This document shows, in pieces, positions 53,717 through 62,834 of a DNA stretch of 64,000 bases. Below the pieces are notes generated by a model. It was not told the DNA's origin. It saw only the letters and a program-made list of their open reading frames with translations, and searched no databases. The stretch is from Pontibacter flavimaris (GTDB lineage: Bacteria > Bacteroidota > Bacteroidia > Cytophagales > Hymenobacteraceae): positions 496,001 through 560,000 of the forward strand of contig NZ_LVWA01000003.1 in the NCBI RefSeq assembly GCF_001907195.1. The letters are read 5' to 3'. Made by a program: the position numbers and the translations under genes. Each line of letters opens with the position of its first letter. Position 1 is the stretch's first letter.

Positions 53717-55552
53717 ATGGATAGAAATCAAGCGATTGGCTTTGGACTGATTGCCGTGCTGCTGCTGGCTTACTCGTTCTTTTTCTCGAGCCCGGAGGAG
53801 CCAGCCAGGCAGGCAGTGCAGGAAACAGCCAAAGTAGAGCAGCTGCAAACCCCTGTTGCACCCGCAGCGGAAGACTCGCTGACCCGTGCTAACAGAGCTG
53901 CCGCCCTGGGCGCTTTTGGCGCTGCCGCCACCGGCGAGGCCAGCACCACCACCCTGGAAAACGAGAACATCCGCGTCACCTTCAACACAAAGGGCGGCCA
54001 GGTGGAGGAAGTGCTCCTGAAAAACTACAAGACGTACCTGGGCGAGCCTCTCATCCTTTTCGACAGCGAGAGCAGCAACACCGACGTTACCTTCAACACC
54101 AGCGAGGGGAAAACGGTAAAGCTCTCTGACCTGTACTTTACCGCCTCTGAGGTGACGGAAGTTGCCGCCGAGGATAAGTCGGGCAAGACGATCACGTTCC
54201 GGGCCAGCCTGGGCAACGGTCAGCACATCAACCAGGTGTACACGCTCTACAACGACAACTTCCTGCTGGGCTATAAGCTTGACTTCGAGGGCCTGGACCA
54301 GCAGGTGGCAGGCAGCAACCTGGTTTTTACCTGGGACGATAACCTGAAGCAGCTGGAGCGCGACCTGAAGCAGAACCGCGCCAAGTCCACCATCAACTTT
54401 GCCACCGTAGAGGATGGCTACGACCACCTCTCTATTTCGGAGGAGAAGGAAACCGTGGCCCTGGAGGAGCCGGTGAAGTGGGTGGCCAACAAGCAGAACT
54501 TCTTTACGGCCGGTATTATCGCAGGCAGCCAGTTTTCCGGCGCCCGCCTCACATCTACCGTAGACCCCGCTGACACAACCATGGTGAAGATGCTCTCTTC
54601 TGAGATTCTTATACCAGCGCAGGATGTGGTGAGCGGCAACGGCGGCGAGTTCGTGTTCTACTTCGGGCCGAACGACTACAAGATCCTCAAGCACATCGGC
54701 CACGATTTTGACAAGAACCTGGACCTGGGCTGGGGCATTTTCTCCTACGTGAACAAGTGGATCATCATCCCGGCCTTCGACTTCCTGGAGAACTACATCG
54801 CCAGCTACGGCATCATCATCATCCTGCTGGTGCTCTACATCAAGACCATCCTCTTCCCACTCACCTACAAGTCATACTTGTCGATGGCGAAGATGAAGGT
54901 GCTTAAGCCGGAGATCGACGCGATTAAAGAGCGCAACGAAGGCGACATGCAGAAGACGCAGGTGGAGACGATGAAACTCTACCAGGAGATGGGCGTGAAC
55001 CCGCTGAGCGGCTGTATCCCGATGCTGCTGCAGATCCCGATCCTGTTTGCGATGTTCAACTTCTTCCCGAACTCGATCGAACTGCGCCAGGAGGCATTCC
55101 TGTGGGCGGACGACCTTTCCACCTACGACGTGTTCATGCGTCTGCCGTTCACCATACCATTCTATGGCGACCACGTAAGTATGTTCACGCTGCTGATGAC
55201 AGCCTCCACCATACTTTATACCTGGTCTAACAACCAGATCAACTCCCAGATGCAGGGCCCGATGAAGTTCTACAGCTACCTGATGCCGGTGATCTTCATG
55301 TTCGTGCTGAACTCCTTCCCTGCCGGTCTGTCGTTCTACTACTTCGTATCCAACATCGTGACCTTCGGCCAGCAGGCTGGTATCCGTTACTTTGTGGACG
55401 AGACGAAGATCAGGACCAGGCTGGAGGAGAACAAGGAGAAGCGCAAGGAGAAGAAGCCGAAAGGCGGCCCTTCGTTCACTGAGCGTATGCAGGAGGCCAT
55501 GCGCCAGGCACAGGAGCGTGAGCAGCAGAAGCGCAGCAAGACAAAGAAATAA
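53717..55552 (+). CDS. yidC: Membrane protein insertase YidC
   Basis: 611 residues. First helix 3-22, a periplasmic beta domain to about 330, then the insertase core: SYGIIIILLVLYIKTILFPLTYKSYL, VNPLSGCIPMLLQIPILFAMF, FYSYLMPVIFMFVLNSFPAGLSFYYF. The charged C-terminal tail (ENKEKRKEKKPKGG) is typical. Known: inserts membrane proteins alone or with Sec; the tail contacts ribosomes. Ends at a strong terminator. Confidence 0.97.
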   Translation: MDRNQAIGFGLIAVLLLAYSFFFSSPEEPARQAVQETAKVEQLQTPVAPAAEDSLTRANRAAALGAFGAAATGEASTTTLENENIRVTFNTKGGQVEEVLLKNYKTYLGEPLILFDSESSNTDVTFNTSEGKTVKLSDLYFTASEVTEVAAEDKSGKTITFRASLGNGQHINQVYTLYNDNFLLGYKLDFEGLDQQVAGSNLVFTWDDNLKQLERDLKQNRAKSTINFATVEDGYDHLSISEEKETVALEEPVKWVANKQNFFTAGIIAGSQFSGARLTSTVDPADTTMVKMLSSEILIPAQDVVSGNGGEFVFYFGPNDYKILKHIGHDFDKNLDLGWGIFSYVNKWIIIPAFDFLENYIASYGIIIILLVLYIKTILFPLTYKSYLSMAKMKVLKPEIDAIKERNEGDMQKTQVETMKLYQEMGVNPLSGCIPMLLQIPILFAMFNFFPNSIELRQEAFLWADDLSTYDVFMRLPFTIPFYGDHVSMFTLLMTASTILYTWSNNQINSQMQGPMKFYSYLMPVIFMFVLNSFPAGLSFYYFVSNIVTFGQQAGIRYFVDETKIRTRLEENKEKRKEKKPKGGPSFTERMQEAMRQAQEREQQKRSKTKK

Positions 55553-55574
55553 GCCTTTATACTTTAACTACCAC

Positions 55575-55612
55575 AAAAGCCTTCCCGGATTCGGGAAGGC
55601 TTTTTTTATGGC
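55575..55612 (+). terminator. Terminator of pyrG-yidC
   Basis: AAAAGCCTTCCCG (55575-55587) pairs with CGGGAAGGCTTTT (55592-55604), followed by more T. Four-base loop. Confidence 0.9.
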
Positions 55613-55645
55613 TGCGGCGCCGGTTGGCACGTATGTATGCTCTAT

Positions 55646-56248
55646 ATGAGAAAGCGCTTCACCCATACGTTGAAACTATACCTGCTCCTGCTGCCGCTGG
55701 CAGTATGGGGCTGCCAGGGCAATACGAAAAAAGACGAGGGACTGGCAGCCACCCATCCCGAACTCGCCGAGGAGCTGGCCAGAGACTCCCTGACGGTGCC
55801 TTACAGCGACAGCACCAGCGAACAGCTTTACAACCGCTACCGCATCACCACGGAAGAGTACAGGAGCAGCGGCAACTACAGTGTAGGCAACCTGTACCGC
55901 GGCCGCATGGCCCCTTTGGATGAGGCCAGCCACGCCGATGCCCGCGGCTTTCGCACCGCCATCCGGAAAGGGATGGAAGAGGGCGTAAACTTTGCCGGCA
56001 AGTATACGGTGGTAAGTATTGGCTGTGGCACCGGCTGCCAGCAGCATTACGTGGTGGACCGGGAAACCGGCAAGGTGCTCGATAAGGTGCAGAGCAGCAT
56101 GGGCGCCAGCTATAGTGCCGATAGCCGCCTGTTCATAGTCAACCCACCGGACTCAGCCATAGATTACGAGGCATGCAACCAGTGTACCCCGGAGGCCTTT
56201 GTGTTTGAGAACGATAAATTCCGTAAACTGGAGCAGCAAAACCGTTAA
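55646..56248 (+). CDS. Lipoprotein of unknown function
   Basis: 200 residues from ATG at 55646; ATG at 55637 is also possible. Lipobox AVWGC gives lipidated Cys about 23. The domain holds NRYRITTEEYRSSGNYSVGN, GKYTVVSIGCGTGCQQHYVVD (paired Cys), and DYEACNQCTPEAFVF (further Cys pair). No family known; the two Cys pairs may form disulfides or hold a metal. Translated close to the next gene: only seven bases separate the stop and the next ATG, so they are cotranscribed. Confidence 0.82.
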   Translation: MRKRFTHTLKLYLLLLPLAVWGCQGNTKKDEGLAATHPELAEELARDSLTVPYSDSTSEQLYNRYRITTEEYRSSGNYSVGNLYRGRMAPLDEASHADARGFRTAIRKGMEEGVNFAGKYTVVSIGCGTGCQQHYVVDRETGKVLDKVQSSMGASYSADSRLFIVNPPDSAIDYEACNQCTPEAFVFENDKFRKLEQQNR

Positions 56249-56255
56249 GCACAGC

Positions 56256-56741
56256 ATGCACCCATCCTATAGAAACTACTGGCTGCTCCCCCTGCTTTGG
56301 CTGGGTTGCCTCCTTGCAGGCGGCTGCGCCAGCAGCACCGCGCAAGGAACTCAGGCACAGCAGGGCGCGCTGGATAAACTGCTGCTGTTTCAGAAAACGC
56401 CCTGCTACGGCACCTGCCCCGCCTACAACGCCACCTTCTACTCCGACGGAAGTATACTTTTTGAGGGATTCCGCTACGTGCCCGTGCTGGACTCGGTTCG
56501 GCTGCAACTCACGCCAGAGCAGCTCCAAAAAGTACAGGCCTCCCTCCGTAATCTGAACTATACTGCACTGGAAAGCAGCTACCCATCCCCTTACACCGAT
56601 ATGCCCTCTACCTACCTCACCTTCTACGAACAAGGCAGGGAAGTAAAACGGGTGAAGCACCAACAGGAAGGGCCGGCGCAACTGCAGCAGACCATCGGTG
56701 AACTGCATGAACTGGTGATGCGCCTGCTTGTCGGGAAATGA
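56256..56741 (+). CDS. DUF6438 domain lipoprotein
   Basis: 161 residues from ATG at 56256. Lipobox LLAGGC; then a DUF6438 domain: DKLLLFQKTPCYGTCPAYNATFYSDG with the conserved Cys-x-x-x-Cys, GFRYVPVLDSVRLQLTPEQL, and STYLTFYEQGREVKRVKHQ. Known: short exported domain common in Bacteroidota; role unknown. The longer frame from 56199 overlaps the upstream gene and is not favoured. Second gene of a two-gene lipoprotein operon. Confidence 0.88.
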   Translation: MHPSYRNYWLLPLLWLGCLLAGGCASSTAQGTQAQQGALDKLLLFQKTPCYGTCPAYNATFYSDGSILFEGFRYVPVLDSVRLQLTPEQLQKVQASLRNLNYTALESSYPSPYTDMPSTYLTFYEQGREVKRVKHQQEGPAQLQQTIGELHELVMRLLVGK

Positions 56742-57002
56742 GCCGGTGGTGAGGGGATGGAGAATTTTTCTTCGGGTCCCCTATTTTTATAGTTCCTGTG
56801 TTTCATGCGTGCTTACCGAGGCTGTGCAACCATACACCAACTTATACCCTCCCTTCGCCATAAGTATAAAACAATCTACCCGAATTAGAATTGCCTTGCC
56901 TTCGGGCAATTGCCAACTATAGCCCTGGAGCTCCGTAGAAATCAAAGGACATATCGCAACAATATGCCTTAGGAAAACTATATTTAAATATGGTTGTAAA
57001 CT

Positions 57003-57506
57003 ATGAAAAAGCCGAATAAAAGCGATAAAATACTAAAAACAGAATTTGAGGATAATTTTCAGTCTAACCACCACGATGAGGAGGCCGGCATAGCGCCGGA
57101 CGTATCGCGCCGGTATCAGGAAGAGACCATACCCGTGGTGGAGGAACAGGTGCAGATAGGGAAAAGAGAGGTAGAGACAGCAAAAGTGCATATCTCTAAG
57201 AAAGTGCGTGAGGAACTGGAAGACGTGGACATTCCCTCGATGCACGAAGAAGTGGAGGTTGAGCGCGTGGCCATGAACAGGTTTGTGGACGAGGCCCCTC
57301 CGCCCGTGCGCTACGAAGGCGACAAAATGATCATTTCGGTTCTGAAAGAAGAAGTTGTGCTGCAGAAACGATTGCTGCTGGTGGAGGAACTGCATGTCAC
57401 CAAAAAGCAGGTAGAGACGCACCGGACAGAAAAAATGCCGCTCCGAAAGGAGGAGGTTATCATTGAACGGGTGAAAACCCAGCCGCACGACCCAAGGCAG
57501 GCCTGA
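57003..57506 (+). CDS. YsnF/AvaK (DUF2382) domain protein
   Basis: 167 residues. After a charged N-terminus the chain is one DUF2382 region: TIPVVEEQVQIGKREVETAKVHISKKV, then DIPSMHEEVEVERVAMNRFV and VLQKRLLLVEELHVTKKQVETHRT. The pattern of alternating charged strands with VEEQVQIGKREVETG-type starts is diagnostic. Known: such proteins (YsnF of Bacillus, AvaK of Nostoc) are induced by general stress or in dormant cells; biochemical role unknown. The next gene, 36 bases away, has the same domain, so both form an operon. Confidence 0.85.
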   Translation: MKKPNKSDKILKTEFEDNFQSNHHDEEAGIAPDVSRRYQEETIPVVEEQVQIGKREVETAKVHISKKVREELEDVDIPSMHEEVEVERVAMNRFVDEAPPPVRYEGDKMIISVLKEEVVLQKRLLLVEELHVTKKQVETHRTEKMPLRKEEVIIERVKTQPHDPRQA

Positions 57507-57542
57507 TAATCCGGCCTGTGGATATTTTTAACACATATTTTA

Positions 57543-58412
57543 ATGAAAGAGACTATGAAACGACAAACAGTAATTGGTATTTTCGATTATGGAGTAGACG
57601 CGCAGATGGCTGCGCAGCAGTTGGAGAAAGCCGGTATCCCAAGCAGCAAGATTGATGTTGCCGTACACGGGGCCAGGGATAAATCCACCGCTACAAATAT
57701 ACATGAGCAACCCCAGAACAGAGAGAACGATAGCCGTGTAGGCAATTTCTTTAACTCCCTCTTAGGTAACCGCGATGAATCCGCCAGATACTCACAGGCA
57801 GCCCAGAACGGTTCTATTGTGACTGTCCATACTTCGTCTGACGAGGAGGCGCGCAAGGTATCCCAGATCCTGGACAAGGCGGGGGCAATGGATGTGGACG
57901 AGCGGGCAACCCAGCAGCGCAGTGGCATGGCCTCGTCGAGCAAGGGAAACTGGACCGGCTCCAGCGCCTCCATCCCCGTAGTGGAGGAGAACCTGAACGT
58001 TGGCAAGCGCGAGGTGGAGACCGGCGGCGTGAGGCTGAGAAGCCGCATTATTGAGCGCCCCGTGGAAGAGAACCTGCGCCTGCGTGAGGAGCACGTGAAC
58101 GTGGAGCGCCGCCCGGTGAACCGCCCGGCAAACGAGCGCGACCTGGAGACATTTAAGGAAGGCGAAAGAACCATGACAGAGCGCTCCGAAATCCCGGTGG
58201 TGAACAAGGAGGCCCGCGTGGTAGAGGAAGTTCGCCTGAACAAGGAGACCACGGAGCATACGGAGAAGATAAAGGAAACCGTGCGCAAGCAGGACGTGGA
58301 GGTAGACAAGCTCAACCCCAGAAACGAGCAGCGAGATCCTAACCTGAACAGGAATACTGACCGCCGCGATCCGAACCTAGACCGGGACATTGACAAGAAC
58401 AAGCGTCCCTAA
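57543..58412 (+). CDS. Stress protein with GSP17M-like N-terminus and YsnF/AvaK domain
   Basis: 289 residues. N-terminal general-stress-17M-like part (about 5-120): TVIGIFDYGVDAQMAAQQLEKAGIPSSKIDV and SIVTVHTSSDEEARKVSQILDKAGAMDVDE. A linker, then DUF2382 (about 140-255): IPVVEENLNVGKREVETGGVRL, RIIERPVEENLRLREEHVNVE, SEIPVVNKEARVVEEVRLNKE. The tail is a disordered Asp/Arg/Asn/Pro run with two DPNL repeats. Partner of the preceding gene. A later ATG at 57555 is an equal choice of start. Function unknown beyond stress link. Confidence 0.87.
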   Translation: MKETMKRQTVIGIFDYGVDAQMAAQQLEKAGIPSSKIDVAVHGARDKSTATNIHEQPQNRENDSRVGNFFNSLLGNRDESARYSQAAQNGSIVTVHTSSDEEARKVSQILDKAGAMDVDERATQQRSGMASSSKGNWTGSSASIPVVEENLNVGKREVETGGVRLRSRIIERPVEENLRLREEHVNVERRPVNRPANERDLETFKEGERTMTERSEIPVVNKEARVVEEVRLNKETTEHTEKIKETVRKQDVEVDKLNPRNEQRDPNLNRNTDRRDPNLDRDIDKNKRP

Positions 58413-58445
58413 GCCCGGGAGATAGAGCCATGAGGCAGAGAAAGG

Positions 58446-58483
58446 AAAGCGCTGACCAACTTATGGTTAGCGCTTTCTTTTTT
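58446..58483 (+). terminator. Terminator after the stress-protein operon
   Basis: AAAGCGCTGACC (58446-58457) pairs with GGTTAGCGCTTT (58465-58476) with one G-T wobble, followed by a T run. Confidence 0.85.
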
Positions 58484-58977
58484 GACTCCTACTTCAACCG
58501 CAGTCCTGCTCCTCTCTCTGGAAGAAATACAACGATTTCGAAGTAGCGGAGGCCGGTTTATACTTTACCTACAATAGCCTAAAGAAGCACAGGCAGCTTT
58601 GATCCGGGAAGCACGATCGGCCAGCGCTGATCACCCTGCTAAAGTATGGGAAAGGCTCCTGCTCAGGTTGATCAGCTAGGCACGTCCTGTCCTAAGTACG
58701 CTGCCCGGGAAGTATGAATTCGGATGGAGACAAGACGGAAAACTTTTACTTCAACTTATACTTTATACTTTGTTTGACACTATTATTTGTTTTCAATGTT
58801 TTACACAAAGTATAAACAGCTCCACCTATCCCGGAAACAAGTATAAAAAAGAGAGAATTATAACTCCGGAATCTGAACGCAAAAACAGGGTGCTGGCAAG
58901 TATAAAACAGCCCTGAAATGTGGATAAATTGCTCCCTAATGTTCAAAAATGCCAGCGGCTATATGGGTAAAAAAATG

Positions 58978-58985
58978 TATCTTTG
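58978..58985 (+). promoter_or_regulatory. -7 box for the UPF0173-parAB run
   Basis: TATCTTTG, exact TAnnTTTG, with 52 bases between it and the ATG at 59038. A TTG partner was not found. Confidence 0.55.
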
Positions 58986-59037
58986 TGGAAGTTAAGTTAC
59001 CTTGCGTAGGTATGGGTAAGCTAAATCCGATAAAATT

Positions 59038-59718
59038 ATGAAAATAACGTACTACGGCCAGTCTTGCTTTTTATTTGAAATCGGAGAGAACCGCGTGTTG
59101 TTCGACCCCTTCATCTCCCCTAACGAGCTAGCATCCAGCATCAACGTAGACGATATTAAGGCCGACTTTATCCTGCTCTCGCACGGCCACCAGGACCACG
59201 TGCACGATGCCGAGCAGATCGCAAGGAACAACAACAGTACCATTATCGCCAATTTCGAGATCACGACCTGGTATGGCGCCAAGGGCCTTGAAAACCTGCA
59301 CCCGATGAACACCGGCGGCAAGGTGACGCTGCCTTTCGGCACCGTGAAGATGGTGAACGCCATCCACTCCAGCTCCCTTCCAGACGGCTCGTACGCTGGC
59401 AGCGCGGCGGGGTTCGTGGTGGAAACGGAGCGCCAGACATTCTACTACGCCGGCGATACCGCCCTCACCTACGACATGAAACTCATACCCGAGCAGTTTG
59501 ACGTGGACTTTGCCCTGATGCCCATCGGCGACAACTTTACCATGGACATCCACGATGCCATGATAGCCGCCGACTTTGTGCAGGTAGACCGGGTGATCGG
59601 GATGCACTACGACACGTTCCCCTACATCAAGATCGATAAGGAGGAAGTGATGGAAGTAGCGAAAATGGCCGATAAGGAACTCATTTTAATGGAGATAGGT
59701 CAAACGATTGAACTATAA
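59038..59718 (+). CDS. UPF0173 metal-dependent hydrolase
   Basis: 226 residues. Beta-lactamase-like metallohydrolase: [25 protein letters not shown], metal motif [16 protein letters not shown] (H.HxDH), then [15 protein letters not shown] and [13 protein letters not shown] with further ligands. Known: the UPF0173/YtkL group is a conserved cytoplasmic hydrolase of unknown substrate. Eight bases before parA, so almost certainly in one transcript with it. Confidence 0.92.
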   Translation: MKITYYGQSCFLFEIGENRVLFDPFISPNELASSINVDDIKADFILLSHGHQDHVHDAEQIARNNNSTIIANFEITTWYGAKGLENLHPMNTGGKVTLPFGTVKMVNAIHSSSLPDGSYAGSAAGFVVETERQTFYYAGDTALTYDMKLIPEQFDVDFALMPIGDNFTMDIHDAMIAADFVQVDRVIGMHYDTFPYIKIDKEEVMEVAKMADKELILMEIGQTIEL

Positions 59719-59726
59719 AGTATAAC

Positions 59727-60509
59727 ATGGGAAAGATTATTGCGGTTGCCAACCAGAAAGGCGGCGTAGGCAAAACCACTACAGCCATTAACCTTGCAGC
59801 AAGCCTGGCAGCCCTGGAATATAAAACGCTTCTGGTGGATGCCGACCCACAGGCAAACGCCACCTCCGGCCTGGGCTTCGACCCGGCCACCATTACCAGC
59901 AGCATCTACGAGTGCATGGTGGAGGACGTGAAGGCAGAGGAGATTGTGCTGCAGTCGCCTAACATTGAGTTTCTGGACCTGATCCCCTCGCACATCGATT
60001 TGGTGGGCGCCGAGGTGGAGATGATCAACATCCCCAACCGCGAGGAGAAAATGCGCGTGGCGCTGAGTGAGATGAAGCAGAAGTATGACTACATCATCAT
60101 CGACTGCTCCCCGTCCCTGGGCCTGATCACGGTAAACTCCCTGACCGCCGCCGACTCGGTGGTGATTCCGGTGCAGTGCGAGTATTTTGCGCTGGAGGGT
60201 TTGGGCAAGCTCCTGAACACGATCAAGATCATCCAGTCGCGCCTGAACCCGGAACTGGCCATTGAGGGGATCCTTTTAACGATGTATGACGTGCGCCTGC
60301 GCCTCTCTAACCAGGTGGTGGAAGAGGTGAAAACGCATTTCCAGCAAATGGTGTTCGACACCATCATCCCCCGAAACGTGAAACTGAGCGAGTCGCCAAG
60401 CTTCGGCATACCGGCCCTGCTGCACGACGCCGACAGCAAGGGTGCCCTGAGCTACCTGAACCTGGCCCGCGAGATTGCGGAGAAAAACAGCGTAGCGCTG
60501 GCGAAATAA
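59727..60509 (+). CDS. parA: Chromosome partitioning ATPase ParA (Soj)
   Basis: 260 residues. Deviant Walker [14 protein letters not shown] at 8-20 with the signature lysine, [11 protein letters not shown], and [17 protein letters not shown]. Known: binds DNA non-specifically in the ATP state and moves ParB-parS complexes. First of five genes reading into dapB and lepB; 15 bases before parB. Confidence 0.96.
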   Translation: MGKIIAVANQKGGVGKTTTAINLAASLAALEYKTLLVDADPQANATSGLGFDPATITSSIYECMVEDVKAEEIVLQSPNIEFLDLIPSHIDLVGAEVEMINIPNREEKMRVALSEMKQKYDYIIIDCSPSLGLITVNSLTAADSVVIPVQCEYFALEGLGKLLNTIKIIQSRLNPELAIEGILLTMYDVRLRLSNQVVEEVKTHFQQMVFDTIIPRNVKLSESPSFGIPALLHDADSKGALSYLNLAREIAEKNSVALAK

Positions 60510-60524
60510 CTTTTAGGAGAGTAC

Positions 60525-61439
60525 ATGTCTGATAACAAGAATTCTGCAGCGAAACGTAAAGGCGGCCTCGGCCGAGGCCTTGGCTCTCTTCTGGAGGGCA
60601 ACAAGTACACCGGTAAAACTGAGTCATCCACTTTTAACGACGTCAACACCATCGCAGACATAGCCATTGAATACATACAGACCAACCCTTACCAGCCGCG
60701 CACGCACTTCGACCAGGCGGCGCTGGAGGAGTTGGCGGAGTCCATCAAAGTACAGGGCATCATTCAGCCCATCACGGTAAGGCAGCTGGGCCCGAACAGC
60801 TTTCAGCTCATTTCGGGGGAACGCCGTTACCAGGCCTCCAAGATTGCCGGTTTAACCGTCATTCCGGCCTACATCCGTAAGGCAGACGACCAGCAGATGC
60901 TGGAGATGGCCCTGATCGAGAACATTCAGCGCGAGAACCTGAACGCCATCGAGATCGCCCTCTCCTACCAACGCCTGCTCACCGAGTGCAGCCTGAAGCA
61001 GGAAGAGCTTGGCGACCGCGTGGGCAAGAAACGCACTACCGTAACCAACTACCTGCGCCTGCTCAAGCTGCCGCCGGACATCCAGATCGCCCTGCGCGAC
61101 AACGTGATTTCCATGGGCCACGCCCGGGCCCTGATCAACATCGACACCATTGAGCTGCAGCTGGACGTGTTTAAGGAAGTGGTGGCCAAGGAGCTGTCGG
61201 TGCGCAAGGTGGAGGAGCTGGTACGCAACCTGCAGAACGCCAGGAAAAAGCCGGACGCGCAACAAAAACTGCTGTTCAACAAGTATGAGGAAGAGCTGAA
61301 GACCGTGGAGAGCAAACTGGCTACCCAATTCGGCACGAAAATACAGGTAAAGGCCAACAACGAGGGCAAAGGCGAGATCAAGATCCCGTTTGTGTCGGTG
61401 GATGAGCTGAACCGTATACTGGAGATACTTAACTACTAA
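60525..61439 (+). CDS. parB: Chromosome partitioning protein ParB
   Basis: 304 residues. N-terminal basic segment AKRKGGLGRGLGSLLEG; ParB/Srx CTPase domain with NPYQPRTHFDQAALEELAES and ISGERRYQASKIAGL; helix-turn-helix DRVGKKRTTVTNYLRLLKLP; C-terminal dimer region. Known: binds parS, loads onto DNA as a CTP-dependent clamp. TTAGGAGAG precedes its ATG, one of few SD-like sequences seen. No full parS site was recognised in the window. Confidence 0.96.
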   Translation: MSDNKNSAAKRKGGLGRGLGSLLEGNKYTGKTESSTFNDVNTIADIAIEYIQTNPYQPRTHFDQAALEELAESIKVQGIIQPITVRQLGPNSFQLISGERRYQASKIAGLTVIPAYIRKADDQQMLEMALIENIQRENLNAIEIALSYQRLLTECSLKQEELGDRVGKKRTTVTNYLRLLKLPPDIQIALRDNVISMGHARALINIDTIELQLDVFKEVVAKELSVRKVEELVRNLQNARKKPDAQQKLLFNKYEEELKTVESKLATQFGTKIQVKANNEGKGEIKIPFVSVDELNRILEILNY

Positions 61440-61444
61440 GGCGA

Positions 61445-62107
61445 ATGAGGCTGAGAGTTGGCGCTGCAGTTTGGCTGCTGGGCATGGTGTTATACTTTGC
61501 CCCGGCACAAACCCAGGGGCAGGTGATAACCGCCGGCCCCGACTCGGTGCGCGTGCCTGTGGTGCCAGCCGATACCGCCGCTGAGGAGGAACGTGGCTTT
61601 TTCCTGAGCAAGTGGGACAAACCCGCCAAGGCCGCTTTGTTCTCCGCCATCATTCCCGGAGCCGGGCAGGTTTACAACAAAGCCTACTGGAAAGTGCCCA
61701 TCGTGTACGCCACGGGTGCAGTGCTCACCTTCTTCTTTATCGATAACAACAACCAATACCAGGATTACCGGGTGGCCCTGCTGCGCCGCGTGGACAGGGA
61801 CAGCACCACCGTGGATCAGTTTGTCAACCATCCGATTTTGGGTGAAGCGAGAGGCACCGACGCTATAAACAACCTGCGCTACCGCAAAGACTACTGGCGC
61901 CGCAACCGCGACCTGACCATCATACTTGCGGTGGCAGCCCATACGTTGCAAATAGCAGAGGCTTATGTGCATGCCCACATGAAGGATTTTGAGGTAGGAG
62001 AAGACCTGGCGCTGCGCGTACAGCCCAACCTGCTGCCCCTCCACACGCAGCCGGGCAACTATACCCCTGGCCTTACCCTGACATTATACACCCGCACCAA
62101 GAAATGA
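61445..62107 (+). CDS. DUF5683 domain protein, exported
   Basis: 220 residues, ATG 5 bases after the parB stop. Signal peptide 1-26, an acidic linker, then DUF5683: SKWDKPAKAALFSAIIPGAGQVYNKAYWK with a hydrophobic stretch VPIVYATGAVLTFFFIDNNNQY and LRYRKDYWRRNRDLTIILAVAAHTLQ. Known: found in Bacteroidota next to parAB and dapB, function unknown; the AxIPGAGQxYN motif is shared with TM2-like small membrane proteins. Overlaps dapB by four bases. Confidence 0.9.
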   Translation: MRLRVGAAVWLLGMVLYFAPAQTQGQVITAGPDSVRVPVVPADTAAEEERGFFLSKWDKPAKAALFSAIIPGAGQVYNKAYWKVPIVYATGAVLTFFFIDNNNQYQDYRVALLRRVDRDSTTVDQFVNHPILGEARGTDAINNLRYRKDYWRRNRDLTIILAVAAHTLQIAEAYVHAHMKDFEVGEDLALRVQPNLLPLHTQPGNYTPGLTLTLYTRTKK

Positions 62108-62820
62108 GAATCCTTTTGATAGGCTATGGCAAGATGGGCAAAACCATTGAGCAGACCGCCCTGGCCAAAGGCCACCAGATCATCGGCAGGCTTACCCACA
62201 GCAACGTGCAGGAGCTGCAGAACTACACCTCTGCCAACACCGACGTGGCCATCGAGTTCACTCACCCCGAATCGGCCTTCGCTAACATCAGCTACTGCCT
62301 GGAGAACGGCATCCCGGTGGTGTCCGGCTCCACCGGCTGGCTCGACAAGTATGAAGACGCCCAGGCTTTGTGCGCCGATAATAACGGTGCCTTCTTTTAT
62401 GCTTCCAACTTCAGCGTAGGCGTAAACCTGTTTTTCCATTTTAACGAGTACATCGCCGGCAAAATGAAGGACTACAAGGAGTACAGCGTGGCCATCCGCG
62501 AGGTGCACCACCTGCAGAAGGTAGACAAGCCAAGCGGAACAGGCATCACAACAGCAGAGGGCATACTGGCCAGCTACAAAGATTTAAGCGGCTGGGTGAG
62601 TGATAATCCGGAAGAAACAACTAAATTAAACATCGCTTCGGAGCGTGAGCCTGATGTGGTGGGTACGCATATTGTTACGTACAGCTCCGGTGTGGATACC
62701 CTTGAGTTAGGACACATTGCCCATTCCCGTGCCGGATTTGCCGAGGGCGCCGTTATGGCCGCTGCCTGGCTGCAGGGCCGCCAGGGCGTTTACGGCATGA
62801 AGGACATGCTGAACCTGTAA
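62104..62820 (+). CDS. dapB: 4-hydroxy-tetrahydrodipicolinate reductase
   Basis: 238 residues. Nucleotide motif ILLIGYGKMGKTI, then VAIEFTHPESAFANI and VVSGSTGW, the substrate region EVHHLQKVDKPSGTGIT with His and Lys ligands, and the C-terminal LGHIAHSRAGFAEGAV. Known: NAD(P)H-dependent step in the lysine/diaminopimelate pathway, cytoplasmic. Start overlaps the DUF5683 stop (ATGA), so it is translationally coupled; 14 bases before lepB. Confidence 0.95.
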   Translation: MRILLIGYGKMGKTIEQTALAKGHQIIGRLTHSNVQELQNYTSANTDVAIEFTHPESAFANISYCLENGIPVVSGSTGWLDKYEDAQALCADNNGAFFYASNFSVGVNLFFHFNEYIAGKMKDYKEYSVAIREVHHLQKVDKPSGTGITTAEGILASYKDLSGWVSDNPEETTKLNIASEREPDVVGTHIVTYSSGVDTLELGHIAHSRAGFAEGAVMAAAWLQGRQGVYGMKDMLNL

Positions 62821-62834
62821 TTATAGCTTAGCTG

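Larger units (their letters stand above)
58413..59037. other. Intergenic gap of 625 bases
   Basis: Holds the terminator above, ten or more motif cores between 58560 and 58910 in both orientations, and a perfect TATCTTTG -7 box at 58978-58985 ahead of the UPF0173 gene. The open frame on the minus strand at 58746-58946 is not credible. No RNA gene seen. Confidence 0.5.

Noticed and set aside
58746..58946. 66-residue minus-strand frame in the 625-base gap
   Set aside because: Arises from AT-rich motif-laden DNA; no upstream signal and the sequence looks random.
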